Part shown: positions 25,143-33,210 of the stretch, one piece after another
Numbering within the stretch: position 1 is the stretch's first letter
Layout of the letters: each line of letters starts with the position of its first letter
Source of the DNA: Nicoliella lavandulae
Lineage (GTDB): Bacteria > Bacillota > Bacilli > Lactobacillales > Lactobacillaceae
Assembly (NCBI RefSeq): GCF_037546185.1
Contig: NZ_JAWMWH010000001.1
Coordinates: 248,001 to 312,000, forward strand
DNA: 64,000 bases
Reading direction: 5' to 3'
Program-made: the position numbers and the translations under genes
The notes under the pieces: generated by a model
Seen by the model: only the letters and a program-made list of their open reading frames with translations
Told to the model about the DNA's origin: nothing
The model's database searches: none

Positions 25143-25658
25143 CTATTCAATATCATCTAATCCGTTGATCGCTTCCATTTCCAGTAGTTGACTCTTCATT
25201 GCTAAGCCGCCGCGGACGACGTTGTCTAATTTTTCTTCACAAATAATCCGGTGGACGGGAATGATCATCATCAATGGCGACTCCTTTAAGGCATGCTTGA
25301 CCGTGGCTTCATCCACGCCCGCTTTTTGCGCTAGCTCAGCGACTGACATAATGGATCCATACGGAATCGTTTGAATCAACTGCCACACCCGTTGCAGCTT
25401 AGCATCCCCCGCTTCTTGAATATCGATTGGTAGATCAAATTGTTTAATTTCTCCTAATAGGAAGTCCTCAAATTGATCCACATATTCCGCGGTCACCTTC
25501 CGTTGATTGCGAAACTCGAATTGCCCCTTGGGGTAAAATTGATAGATTTGTGAGATGCCCTGGTCAGCATCCGAAATAAAATTCAACCCATTACTATTTA
25601 CGGTAAAATATAGTTTTTTATCATTAATTTTAATTGTATCCCAGTATAATTTTTCCAT
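25143..25658 (-). CDS. Alkyltransferase-like protein (MGMT family, catalytic Cys replaced by Val)
   Basis: A 171-residue protein with the O6-alkylguanine-DNA alkyltransferase fold: an N-terminal domain of about 85 residues, then RVWQLIQTIPYGSIMSVAELA and IIPVHRII, and later GGLAMKSQLLEME. The canonical active site is PCHRV; here Cys is Val135, confirmed at codon GTC. The usual Arg finger segment (RAVG) is also changed (ATVKHAL). It therefore cannot act as a suicide alkyltransferase through that Cys. It may bind damaged DNA like other ATL proteins, which usually carry Trp there. The neighbouring lipoprotein nuclease is co-transcribed. Confidence 0.85.
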   Translation of the reverse strand: MEKLYWDTIKINDKKLYFTVNSNGLNFISDADQGISQIYQFYPKGQFEFRNQRKVTAEYVDQFEDFLLGEIKQFDLPIDIQEAGDAKLQRVWQLIQTIPYGSIMSVAELAQKAGVDEATVKHALKESPLMMIIPVHRIICEEKLDNVVRGGLAMKSQLLEMEAINGLDDIE

Positions 25659-25711
25659 TGTGCTCTCCTATGTTACTAATGTTACTATTTTAACATATTG
25701 GCCTTAAATAC

Positions 25712-25742
25712 AAAAAAGGACTAGCCATTAAATGACTAGTCG
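25712..25742 (-). terminator. Terminator of the NlpC/P60 gene
   Basis: Stem GACTAGTCATT / AATGGCTAGTC followed by CTTTTTTG on the minus strand. Confidence 0.75.
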
Positions 25743-25748
25743 CAATTG

Positions 25749-26222
25749 TTATTCAGCTCTGGAATACCCCACCGTATTCCACCAGGGGGAATCAATTTTT
25801 TCGGTGATCACACCCCGGTTTTGGGCGTTGATCATCTTGCCATTGCCGACATAGATGCCGACATGGCTGATGCTACGTTTGCTGTAGCCGAAGTAGACCA
25901 AGTCGCCTTTTTGTAAGTTTTTGCGCGAGACCTTCTTCGTAGTATCATATTGAGCTTGCGCAGTTCGCGCAATATTAATGTTAGCTTTTTTATAAACGTA
26001 TTTTGTGAATCCTGAACAGTCGAATCGATTCGGCCCCACGGCACCGTATACATATGGCGAACCCAATTTAGACTTAGCGGCGCTATAGATCTTGTCATAG
26101 TCTGGATGGGCACCTTCTGCATCAGCATTGGCAGAAATGGTGTTGATGCTAAAGATGGCAACGGTGGCAAATAATACCGCAGTTAAAACGGCTAGCAAGC
26201 GGGGCTTGAAATAAGTGGTCAT
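25749..26222 (-). CDS. NlpC/P60 family cell-wall endopeptidase
   Basis: A small secreted cysteine peptidase expected to cut peptidoglycan stem peptides. Residues 1-34 form a signal peptide (cleavage after ANA). The catalytic domain is almost the whole mature protein, with C69 in FDCSGF and H120 in SHVGIYVGNG. The third polar position is Asn132 (INAQN) where most family members have His. There is no SH3, LysM or other wall-binding domain. The ribosome site AAGGAG lies about 15 bases from the ATG, further than normal. A -10 candidate is at 26266-26261. Confidence 0.9.
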   Translation of the reverse strand: MTTYFKPRLLAVLTAVLFATVAIFSINTISANADAEGAHPDYDKIYSAAKSKLGSPYVYGAVGPNRFDCSGFTKYVYKKANINIARTAQAQYDTTKKVSRKNLQKGDLVYFGYSKRSISHVGIYVGNGKMINAQNRGVITEKIDSPWWNTVGYSRAE

Positions 26223-26442
26223 AATTGAATGTTTCGCTCCTTAATTAATTGAATGACTTCATTATAGCCAACCAATGATACAGCGAGGATGCAGTCAGGT
26301 TTCAATTCAATAAAGAAAGATTACATAAAATCGGGTTTCAGTCACATTTGTAACATTCGCCCATTTGAACGAGTAGTAAATTTGATACATTTCAATTATA
26401 ATGTACATATATCCAAAATATTTTATGTTAGAAGTGAGTTTA

Positions 26443-27618
26443 ATGAATCTGTATTCGTATCACTACCTAAGCCAAAACTTTAGTAAGGCTGGCTTATGGA
26501 TGGTAATCATTGCGGCCGTTTTTGTCGTTGGATTCTTTATTCTAGGTCTGATGTACATGCGAAACCGGACGAACTTGAAGTATCGTGATTTCTTCATCTT
26601 CCTCGGTTTTCTGGCCATCTTATTTGCTAGTTTACAGGTCAGTAACCTAGCGAATATTCAATCTAGTAATAGCCAATCCGGCCAAACAGCAACGATGTTG
26701 AAAAACATCAGTAAGCAAAAGCACGTGCCGCTAAGCGAGGTCTACGCTAATTCGACCTCCTTGCAAAATGGGATGACGATTAAGGCTGGTAAGCAATACT
26801 ACCAAGTTGACTTTAATAATGACCAAAGCGGTTATACATTAACGCCAACTGCGCTGGTTTATAACCAACCTAATTACATCACTGCTAATCACTTTAGCTT
26901 AAACTTCTTGAATAATGAGTACGTTGAAATTGCATTTAAACTAATCATTGGATTTATCATGTTAGTAATTCAAATCAACCTCTCCGGGAAGGGTAATTTA
27001 ATGCCTTCCAATGCGATTGATCAACTCCAAAACTATGTTTTAGGGGGTATCATCGGGGGGATGATTTACAATAGTGCCATCACCGTACTCCAATTCTTCA
27101 TCGTCTTGTTGATCTGGTCATTGATCATCTTCGGTAGTAAGCTGCTGATTCGACAATCGGACTTCTTCAAACGCATATTAACCGGGAATCCGCAAAAGAT
27201 TATTGCGAACGGAAATATCATTGTTGATAATGCCTTGAAGAATGGGATGTCTGCTTCCGACCTTGCATTTAAGCTGCGGTTGGAAAACATCAGTAGTTTC
27301 AAAGACGTTAAGAGCGCGACACTCGAACAAAATGGTCAATTGACCATTACCGGTTACGGTAGTGAGTCCATCAAATACCCCATCATTACTGATGGAAAAG
27401 TTGACGATTCCGTGCTAGAGCGTCTCAAAAAAGACCATGCTTGGGTTGAAGAACAGGTTAACAAGCAAAACCTTACCATTGAACAAGTTTACCTAGCCCA
27501 AATCATTGATGGTCAATTCGTAATTGTGCCATATCCACAACACAAGAAACGGATTACTGATCAATTAATTGATTTCGCTAATAACCACAATTTAACCAGC
27601 AGTAGTCGTAAAAACTAA
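26443..27618 (+). CDS. DUF3290-DUF421 fusion membrane protein
   Basis: A 391-residue membrane protein. Residues 1-150 match the DUF3290 type (MNLYSYHYL start, two membrane helices, then a soluble part). The rest matches DUF421/YetF: membrane helices around residues 165-185, 200-235 and the cytoplasmic domain (KLRLENISSFKDVKSATLEQNGQLTI). In most lactobacilli I know of, these are two adjacent genes; here one frame covers both. The function of either domain is unknown. The ATG at 26443 is preferred because an upstream ATG at 26401 overlaps the TATAAT -10 (26397-26402). Confidence 0.82.
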   Translation: MNLYSYHYLSQNFSKAGLWMVIIAAVFVVGFFILGLMYMRNRTNLKYRDFFIFLGFLAILFASLQVSNLANIQSSNSQSGQTATMLKNISKQKHVPLSEVYANSTSLQNGMTIKAGKQYYQVDFNNDQSGYTLTPTALVYNQPNYITANHFSLNFLNNEYVEIAFKLIIGFIMLVIQINLSGKGNLMPSNAIDQLQNYVLGGIIGGMIYNSAITVLQFFIVLLIWSLIIFGSKLLIRQSDFFKRILTGNPQKIIANGNIIVDNALKNGMSASDLAFKLRLENISSFKDVKSATLEQNGQLTITGYGSESIKYPIITDGKVDDSVLERLKKDHAWVEEQVNKQNLTIEQVYLAQIIDGQFVIVPYPQHKKRITDQLIDFANNHNLTSSSRKN

Positions 27619-27619
27619 C

Positions 27620-27654
27620 ATAAAAAGCCAATCCATTTACGGATTGGCTTTTTA
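27620..27654 (+). terminator. Terminator of the DUF3290-DUF421 gene
   Basis: Perfect stem AAAAAGCCAATCC / GGATTGGCTTTTT with a T run, directly after the stop. Confidence 0.85.
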
Positions 27655-27662
27655 TTTTGGTG

Positions 27663-28850
27663 TTATTGATTTAATGAGGCAATGACCGTCCCCATCGTCT
27701 TCATCCCTGATTTAATTTCTTCAACGGAACGGTTGGAATAGTTCAACCGCATTGTGTTAACTTCAGGATTGTCAGGGAAGAATGGAGCGCCGGGCACAAA
27801 TGCCACGTCGTGTTTAATACATTCATCAAATAGTTGGTCGATATCGATGTTCTTTGGTAGCTTAGCCCAAATGAACATGCCCCCTTCTGGACGGGTAAAT
27901 TCAGTCTCAGCCGGGAAGTAATCTTGAATTGCTTGAATCATTGCAGCGCCTCGTTCTTTATAGGCAGCTGTAATCTGATCAATGTGGGCTTGCATATCAT
28001 AATCTTGCATGTAACGTGCAATAATGCATTGCGTGAGGTTATCAGTATGCACATCTTCAAATTGTTTTAGTAGCGTCATCTTAGCAATCAATGCAGGATC
28101 AGCACTTGCCCATCCTAAACGCAAACCGGGCGCTAAAATCTTAGAGAACGTTCCCGTATAGATTACGCGGCCAGCATCGTCTAGTGACCGAATTGGGGCA
28201 ATTGCTTCGCCAGCATAGCGGATGGCCCCGTATGGATCATCTTCGACGATGATAAAATCATATTCATCGGCTAGTTCGACTAAGCGCTTCCGCCGGGCTA
28301 GTGACATTGAATTGCCAGTTGGGTTTTGGAAGTTTGGCACCACGTAAACGATTTTAGTGTCAGGATTTTGTTTTAACGTTGCTTCTAATTCATCCATCTT
28401 CATCCCATCAGCATCCATGCCAACGCCAAGGGTTTCGGCACCATAGGTCTTAAAGACGTCTAAGGCACTTAAATAAGTGGGCCGTTCGCTAATGACCTTG
28501 TCACCAGGGTCGATCATCATTTCAGCGATCACGTCTAAGCCCTGTTGGGAGCCAGTCGTAATTAACATATTAGCAGGATCTTCGGTTAAACCGCGCGTTT
28601 GCATGTACGCAGCGATTAATTGACGCAATTTTAAATTCCCCTGCGCGACGCTGTATTGAAGGACCTTTTGCCCATCATCGTCAAAGATGCGGTCGGCAAC
28701 GGCTTTCAATTGAGCAACTGGAAATAGTTCTGGGGCGGGTAAGCCACCAGCAAATGAAATAATGCTAGGCTTGCTGGCGACAGTCAACACCTCACCAAAT
28801 GGGTTGTCATTACTTAGCGGAACGCGGCTGGAAAATTTATATTTTGTCAT
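27663..28850 (-). CDS. PLP-dependent aminotransferase (class I/II, LysN/MocR-like fold)
   Basis: A 395-residue fold-type I aminotransferase. The N-terminus ISFAGGLPAPELFP, PNFQNPTGNSMS, VEDDPYGAIRY and the PLP-lysine segment YTGTFSKILAPGLRLGW are all present. These match the group that includes 2-aminoadipate and aromatic/branched-chain aminotransferases; LAB use them to convert amino acids to 2-keto acids. The exact substrate cannot be read from the sequence. There is no MocR DNA-binding domain. The ATG has TTAGGAGG upstream. Confidence 0.88.
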   Translation of the reverse strand: MTKYKFSSRVPLSNDNPFGEVLTVASKPSIISFAGGLPAPELFPVAQLKAVADRIFDDDGQKVLQYSVAQGNLKLRQLIAAYMQTRGLTEDPANMLITTGSQQGLDVIAEMMIDPGDKVISERPTYLSALDVFKTYGAETLGVGMDADGMKMDELEATLKQNPDTKIVYVVPNFQNPTGNSMSLARRKRLVELADEYDFIIVEDDPYGAIRYAGEAIAPIRSLDDAGRVIYTGTFSKILAPGLRLGWASADPALIAKMTLLKQFEDVHTDNLTQCIIARYMQDYDMQAHIDQITAAYKERGAAMIQAIQDYFPAETEFTRPEGGMFIWAKLPKNIDIDQLFDECIKHDVAFVPGAPFFPDNPEVNTMRLNYSNRSVEEIKSGMKTMGTVIASLNQ

Positions 28851-28930
28851 TTTGGAACCTCCTAAATTGAAATTTATTCATGTTAAATAAGATTATAATA
28901 CAAACTTTCAATCATTGCTATTTTTTGCGC

Positions 28931-28966
28931 AAAAAAAATCAGGTTCATTAACTGAACCTGATTTTT
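28931..28966 (-). terminator. Terminator of the nitroreductase gene
   Basis: Stem AAAAATCAGGTTCA / TGAACCTGATTTTT, with a T run continuing on the minus strand, just after the stop at 28982. Confidence 0.8.
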
Positions 28967-28981
28967 AAAGCATTAATTTAA

Positions 28982-29587
28982 TTATTTGAAAACGCGGAAT
29001 CTTTCGCTATCTTCCATGAATTCCTTGTCGCCAGCTGGGGCTTCAATGGAACCAAAGTTTAATTGAGCACGAAGACGCCAACTCTTAGGAACATCAAATT
29101 CCTTATCGATTTCAGCATCGATTAGTGGGTTGTAGTGTTGTAAGTTCGCACCAATACCGTTTTCAGCTAAGGCAGTCCAAACCGCGTATTGAGCGTTACC
29201 TTGAGCTTGTTCTGACCAGTCGTAGAAGTTGTCCTTGTATGTTGGGAATTGTTCTTCTAAGCTGTGCACAACATCCATGTCAGTGAACCAAAGGATGGTT
29301 GCGTAAGCATTCTTGAATGAGTCAATCTTTGGCTTAGTGTTAGCTTCGAATGCTTCGTCGTTGTTCATAACCTTCTTTAAGTTAGCAGCAGTGATGTCCC
29401 AGATCTTGTCTTGAGCTTCACCAAATGCAAAGATAGCCCGGGTAGTTTGGCTATTGAAAGCTGAAGGGGCTTCCTTAATTACATCTTCTAAGAATGGTAC
29501 TAATTCTTCAGGAGTTTGATCAACCTTGTCCCCTAAAGCGTAAATGGTCCGACGTTTCTTTTGTAAATCTAAAAATTCTTTTTTCAT
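28982..29587 (-). CDS. Nitroreductase-family oxidoreductase
   Basis: A 201-residue flavin enzyme of the nitroreductase group (RRTIYALGD start; EAPSAFNSQTTRAIFAFG, the FMN-phosphate-binding RR and PSAFNSQ motif; NGIGANLQHYNP). It probably reduces quinones or nitro compounds with NAD(P)H. The ATG at 29587 has GAGGAGG nine bases upstream, so the earlier in-frame start at 29605 is rejected. The promoter has -35 TTACAA (29661-29656), a 17-base spacer and -10 TACAAT (29638-29633), with an inverted repeat over the -35. It is divergent from an SMR pump. Confidence 0.88.
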   Translation of the reverse strand: MKKEFLDLQKKRRTIYALGDKVDQTPEELVPFLEDVIKEAPSAFNSQTTRAIFAFGEAQDKIWDITAANLKKVMNNDEAFEANTKPKIDSFKNAYATILWFTDMDVVHSLEEQFPTYKDNFYDWSEQAQGNAQYAVWTALAENGIGANLQHYNPLIDAEIDKEFDVPKSWRLRAQLNFGSIEAPAGDKEFMEDSERFRVFK

Positions 29588-29632
29588 AAATAAATTCCTC
29601 CTCAAACGGGTTAATATTTAATTGATGAATCT

Positions 29633-29716
29633 ATTGTAGCACACGTGCTTACTTTTTGTAAGTGTTTTGCTCAAAAAGTTTTTAAATCGTACAAAATAAT
29701 TATTCTGTACTATAAT
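29633..29716. promoter_or_regulatory. Divergent promoters with two operator-like inverted repeats
   Basis: Repeat 1: CTTAC (29648-29652), five T, GTAAG (29658-29662), over the -35 of the nitroreductase promoter. Repeat 2: a near-perfect 22-bp palindrome 29689-29710 (outer arms GTACA/TGTAC, inner AATAATTATT) that abuts the TATAAT -10 (29711-29716) of the SMR gene. The two differ in sequence, suggesting two regulators. Confidence 0.6.
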
Positions 29717-29753
29717 GAAAGCGTTACAATCTCAACTAAGGAGCTGTTCGCAG

Positions 29754-30077
29754 ATGTATTATTACGTATTCTTATTGCTGGCAATCATTGGTGAAATGAT
29801 CGGCACGAACCTCCTGAAAGCCTCACTCGGATTTACCCGCTGGCTTCCTGCCGTAGGTTCAATCGTCGCATTCACCCTGTGCTTTTATTTCTTATCATTA
29901 GCCATGGTGAAGATTCCATTGAACGTAGCATACGCAACGTGGAGCGGAGTCGGTTTAATCCTTGCCACCGCCATTTCCGTGCTCATTTGGAAAGATCAAA
30001 TTACACTCATGACCGTCATTGGATTAGCCCTCATCGTTGCCGGCGTCATCATTCTAAACTTATTCACGCCAAAATAA
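29754..30077 (+). CDS. SMR-family multidrug efflux protein (EmrE/QacC type)
   Basis: A four-helix 107-residue membrane protein, the usual SMR length. The essential E14 is in AIIGEMIGTNLLKAS, with the SMR signature YATWSGVGLI around helix 3 and a short C-terminal tail. It should exchange protons for cationic compounds as a dimer. The ATG at 29754 has AAGGAG ten bases upstream; the earlier in-frame ATG at 29715 overlaps the -10 box. Only one SMR gene is present, so the transporter is either a homodimer or partnered elsewhere. Confidence 0.9.
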   Translation: MYYYVFLLLAIIGEMIGTNLLKASLGFTRWLPAVGSIVAFTLCFYFLSLAMVKIPLNVAYATWSGVGLILATAISVLIWKDQITLMTVIGLALIVAGVIILNLFTPK

Positions 30078-30112
30078 AAGGCAAAGCACCTTACCGGGCC
30101 TTGCCTTTTTCG
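30075..30112. terminator. Bidirectional terminator
   Basis: Stem AAAAGGCAA(A)GC / GG(C)CTTGCCTTTTT between the convergent SMR and HlyIII genes. Confidence 0.8.
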
Positions 30113-30766
30113 TTATACATAAAAATAAATTGAAAAATACATTAATACCGTTCCTAATAAAACGAATAGATGCCAGATTACATGGCCAAACGGAATCCGT
30201 TTGAAACTGTAGATGACCGAACCCACTGTAAACGCAATTCCACCCGCTAACAATAAGCCAAACCCGGTAGGGCCGAGGCCACTCCATAGGCGTTGAATCC
30301 CCAAGAGACAAAACCAGCCCATGACCACGTAAATGACGGTCGAGGCGACTTTATATCTCCCCATCCAAATCGATTTATAAATGATCCCACAAATGGCCAT
30401 GATCCAAATGACCCCAAAGATGACCCATCCAAGGGTCCCACCAATGGTCACTAGTGAATACGGGAGGTAGGTCCCGGCAATCAAGAGGTAAATGGCCGAA
30501 TGGTCAAAAATCTGAAATAAACGCTCCGCCTTGGTAAAGTAGAGGCTATGAAATAGCGTGGACGCTAGATAAAACAAGATTAACAAACCCCCATAAATGG
30601 AAAAGGTCGTAATCCGCATCGCACCACCCTTATGGACCCCATGCACAATTAACACCACGGCGGCGGCAATACTTAATCCGACCCCAATTCCGTGGGTGAT
30701 GGCACTGAAGATTTCGTTCATTATTAGATATTTTTTATTGGTTAAAAAACTAGGCATGTTTTCCAT
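30113..30766 (-). CDS. Hemolysin III (HlyIII/AdipoR-like) family membrane protein
   Basis: A seven-helix membrane protein of about 217 residues. Family marks are EIFSAITHGIGVGLS near the start, IFDHSAIYLLIAGTYLPY in the middle and FGHVIWHLFVLLGTVLMYFSIY at the end; the conserved His residues are those thought to bind zinc. In bacteria the role is unsettled and most members are not haemolysins. The ATG at 30766 has AGGGG nine bases upstream; the usual family start (MNEIF) lies further in at 30721. Confidence 0.87.
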   Translation of the reverse strand: MENMPSFLTNKKYLIMNEIFSAITHGIGVGLSIAAAVVLIVHGVHKGGAMRITTFSIYGGLLILFYLASTLFHSLYFTKAERLFQIFDHSAIYLLIAGTYLPYSLVTIGGTLGWVIFGVIWIMAICGIIYKSIWMGRYKVASTVIYVVMGWFCLLGIQRLWSGLGPTGFGLLLAGGIAFTVGSVIYSFKRIPFGHVIWHLFVLLGTVLMYFSIYFYV

Positions 30767-30810
30767 CACCAAGATCCCCTCTAATCCAAATTAATATCTC
30801 TATTATACAA

Positions 30811-30857
30811 AAAAACGCAAAAAAAGAACCATGTTTTCAACAGAAACATGATTCTTT
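30811..30857 (-). terminator. Terminator of the Apf-like gene
   Basis: Stem AAGAATCATGTTTC / GAAAACATGGTTCTT followed by T-rich sequence on the minus strand. Confidence 0.75.
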
Positions 30858-30875
30858 ATGGTTAAGTTTATAATT

Positions 30876-31211
30876 TTAATACCAGTTGTGTGATAACCAG
30901 TGCTTCTTAGCATTGGACCAGCTACCATAACGACTGATAACGTACTTATCAGCAACTTTTTCTTGGTTGGCAGGAGAATAATTACCATGTAATAAACCAA
31001 TTCCTAATTGGTACTTACCGTAGTAACGACCATTATTAGCACTGTATGAATTTTTGGATTCGCGCCATGCAATCCATTTTTTAGCAGCAGAGTCACTGCT
31101 GGATAATTTAGTTGTACTTGCACTTGCGGTTACTTGACTAGTTGATGTGATGAAGGCTCCCATCATTGATACAGAAGCTAGGATTGTTAAAACGATTTTT
31201 TGAATTGACAT
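30876..31211 (-). CDS. Small secreted Apf-like lysozyme-fold protein
   Basis: A 111-residue protein: signal peptide (cleavage about residue 30), a ~15-residue linker and a C-terminal lysozyme-like domain. The domain shows WIAWRESKNSYSANNGRYYGKYQL and ADKYVISRYGSWSNAKKHWLSHNWY, as at the C-terminus of lactobacillar aggregation-promoting factors. Glu51 is the likely catalytic residue. Unlike typical Apf or related proteins it has no LysM domain. The ATG has GGAGG about 14 bases upstream, a long spacing. Confidence 0.87.
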   Translation of the reverse strand: MSIQKIVLTILASVSMMGAFITSTSQVTASASTTKLSSSDSAAKKWIAWRESKNSYSANNGRYYGKYQLGIGLLHGNYSPANQEKVADKYVISRYGSWSNAKKHWLSHNWY

Positions 31212-31362
31212 ATAAGAAACAAGATCCTCCTTGATGTGACACTCGATTTATTTTTTCGTTCGTTGATTCAATAGTTAGTACTTTACATCATAATTCTTAC
31301 GCAACCGTTATCAGACTATTACAGATTTGTTACATGATATTACGATTATGCAATAAAGGGGG

Positions 31363-31412
31363 TTGACGTGACATCAAAAACTGTTATAGTTAGTTACATA
31401 AGTAATTAACTA
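31363..31412 (+). promoter_or_regulatory. ABC transporter promoter with 26-bp palindrome
   Basis: TTGACG (31363-31368), a 16-base spacer and TATAGT (31385-31390). A near-perfect palindrome spans 31387-31412 with arms TAGTTA(G)TTAC / GTAA(T)TAACTA around ATAA. It overlaps the -10 and the start of the mRNA, as expected for a repressor operator. Confidence 0.65.
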
Positions 31413-31425
31413 AAGGAGAACTAAA

Positions 31426-32334
31426 ATGACAGTATTAAAGGTTGCAAACTTAAATAAAAAATACGGCAGCAAAAAGGTGTTGCATAACGTTAGTTTTGCA
31501 ATTCCTAAGGGGAGCATCTTGGGATTAATCGGTCCTAATGGAGCCGGTAAGTCAACGATCATGAAGACAATCGTTGGCTTGACCAGCGCTAATTCTGGGT
31601 CGATTGAAATTGATGGCAAGCAATTAACCAAGCATAACCGCAAGGCCCTAGCTAGTGTAGGGACCATGATCGAAACCCCCGCCCTTTATGATAACTTGAG
31701 TGGAATCGAACACCTCCACTTATATAATGAAGGCCAAACTACGAACGCAGAAATTGAGCAAATTATGCAAGAAACCCAAATTGCATCGTTCGCCAAGCGC
31801 AAGGCAAAGAAGTATTCGCTGGGAATGCGGCAGCGACTAGGAATCGCAATTACCCTATTGAACCATCCCAAACTATTAATCTTAGATGAACCCATGAACG
31901 GACTCGATCCACAATCCACCCATGATTTACGGGACTTACTATTGAAGTTAGCCCAACGTGGCATCAGTATTTTAATCTCTAGTCATCTATTAGATGAACT
32001 CGCGCGGATTGCTGACTCATACGTAGTGATCAACCACGGGCGCGTGGTTCAAGAAGCACCGGCTGACGAATTTCTATCCACTGGAAATCAACTCGTTAAA
32101 ATTGAAACGACCGATGCAGCCAAAGCAGCTGAAGTATTAAATGCAGCTGGGTTAGATGCCCATGTTAACGACCGCAAAGTCGAATTTCCCGCTGCCGATG
32201 ATGCGTTGAACACCGGATTGGTCGCCTTAGTTAACGCCCACATTAAGATTACGAACGTTGAACAAAGCAATGCGGACTTAGAAGAATCCCTATTAAAACT
32301 ATTGACCAGCGATAATCAAAAGGAGGAACAATAA
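31426..32334 (+). CDS. ABC transporter ATP-binding protein (BcrA/lantibiotic-immunity type)
   Basis: A 302-residue ATPase subunit: Walker A GPNGAGKST (about residues 38-46), signature YSLGMRQRLGIA, Walker B LLILDEPMNGLD and a C-terminal extension of about 80 residues. This layout is common in ABC-2 exporters that confer immunity to bacteriocins or bacitracin-like peptides. The ATG has AAAGGAG upstream. The stop overlaps the ATG of the permease gene by one base. It is preceded by a strong promoter with an operator-like palindrome. Confidence 0.9.
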   Translation: MTVLKVANLNKKYGSKKVLHNVSFAIPKGSILGLIGPNGAGKSTIMKTIVGLTSANSGSIEIDGKQLTKHNRKALASVGTMIETPALYDNLSGIEHLHLYNEGQTTNAEIEQIMQETQIASFAKRKAKKYSLGMRQRLGIAITLLNHPKLLILDEPMNGLDPQSTHDLRDLLLKLAQRGISILISSHLLDELARIADSYVVINHGRVVQEAPADEFLSTGNQLVKIETTDAAKAAEVLNAAGLDAHVNDRKVEFPAADDALNTGLVALVNAHIKITNVEQSNADLEESLLKLLTSDNQKEEQ

Positions 32335-33083
32335 TGCTAACGTTATTAAGACAGGAAGCCTACAAGGCTTTTAAAGGCAAGGCCATTTACATCTCATTGA
32401 TTCTATTATTAATCTACCAAGGGTTAATTGCATTTGGCACTAAGCAATACCACATTATTTCACCGAACGAATTTATCACCACGGCGGGGAATGCCGAACA
32501 AATCGTTGAAATCATCATGGTCGTTATCGCAAGTACCATCATTACCAATGAATTCGTGAACAAGACGATCAAAAACTTACTCTGCCGTCAGTATTCTCGC
32601 TTGCAAGTCTTTTTAAGCAAGTTCATCACCCTTGTTTGGATGTATGTATTAATTGTGGTGGTTAACTACTTGTTCACCCTTATTTTCAAAGTACTCCTAT
32701 TTCGTTCCACTCAGGTCACTTCGCAGATGATTCACGCAACTGCCAATAACGGAATTGGGCAAACCCTATATGTATTCTTGATTACCGCCTTTGTTATTTT
32801 AATTAGTAACATTGCCAAAAGTTCTGGCGGGGCCATCGGAATCGGGGTTGCTACCATTTTAGCTAGCCAAGTCCTAGCCACCGTGTTATCACTGTTGATC
32901 AACAAAATGAACCTAGTTAAGTTCAACCCCTTCAACTTCTTCTTAGTTAGTTCTCAATATGGATCCGATGCGGTCAAATCCGTTACCCACTTGAGTCTAA
33001 ATGCCATGACTATCGGCGCATTAATCTACGGGGTCATTTTCTACGCGATCGCGTACATGATTTTTAACCACCGGAACATTTAA
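32334..33083 (+). CDS. ABC-2 type transporter permease
   Basis: A 249-residue protein with six predicted membrane helices, with the first helix near residues 20-37 and an ABC-2-like TIITNEFVNKTIKNLLCRQYSRLQ cytoplasmic turn. The AAGGAGG ribosome site lies in the end of the ATPase gene and its ATG overlaps the preceding stop by one base, so the two are co-translated. It forms the transporter with the ATPase at 31426-32334. A terminator follows at 33091-33130. Confidence 0.85.
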   Translation: MLTLLRQEAYKAFKGKAIYISLILLLIYQGLIAFGTKQYHIISPNEFITTAGNAEQIVEIIMVVIASTIITNEFVNKTIKNLLCRQYSRLQVFLSKFITLVWMYVLIVVVNYLFTLIFKVLLFRSTQVTSQMIHATANNGIGQTLYVFLITAFVILISNIAKSSGGAIGIGVATILASQVLATVLSLLINKMNLVKFNPFNFFLVSSQYGSDAVKSVTHLSLNAMTIGALIYGVIFYAIAYMIFNHRNI

Positions 33084-33090
33084 TCTAACC

Positions 33091-33130
33091 AAAGCTTAGG
33101 CCGTTTCATAATAATGGTTTAAGCTTTTTT
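33091..33130 (+). terminator. Terminator between the two permease genes
   Basis: Stem AAAGCTTA / TAAGCTTT enclosing GG/CC pairs, with a T run. It suggests partial separation of the second permease gene from the first two genes. Confidence 0.7.
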
Positions 33131-33210
33131 GATTGCGCCAGTGCGCTATTGACTGGACCCCAAAAAGTGATAAACTCTAAATATTATATTAGGATCAGGA
33201 GGTCCAAATT

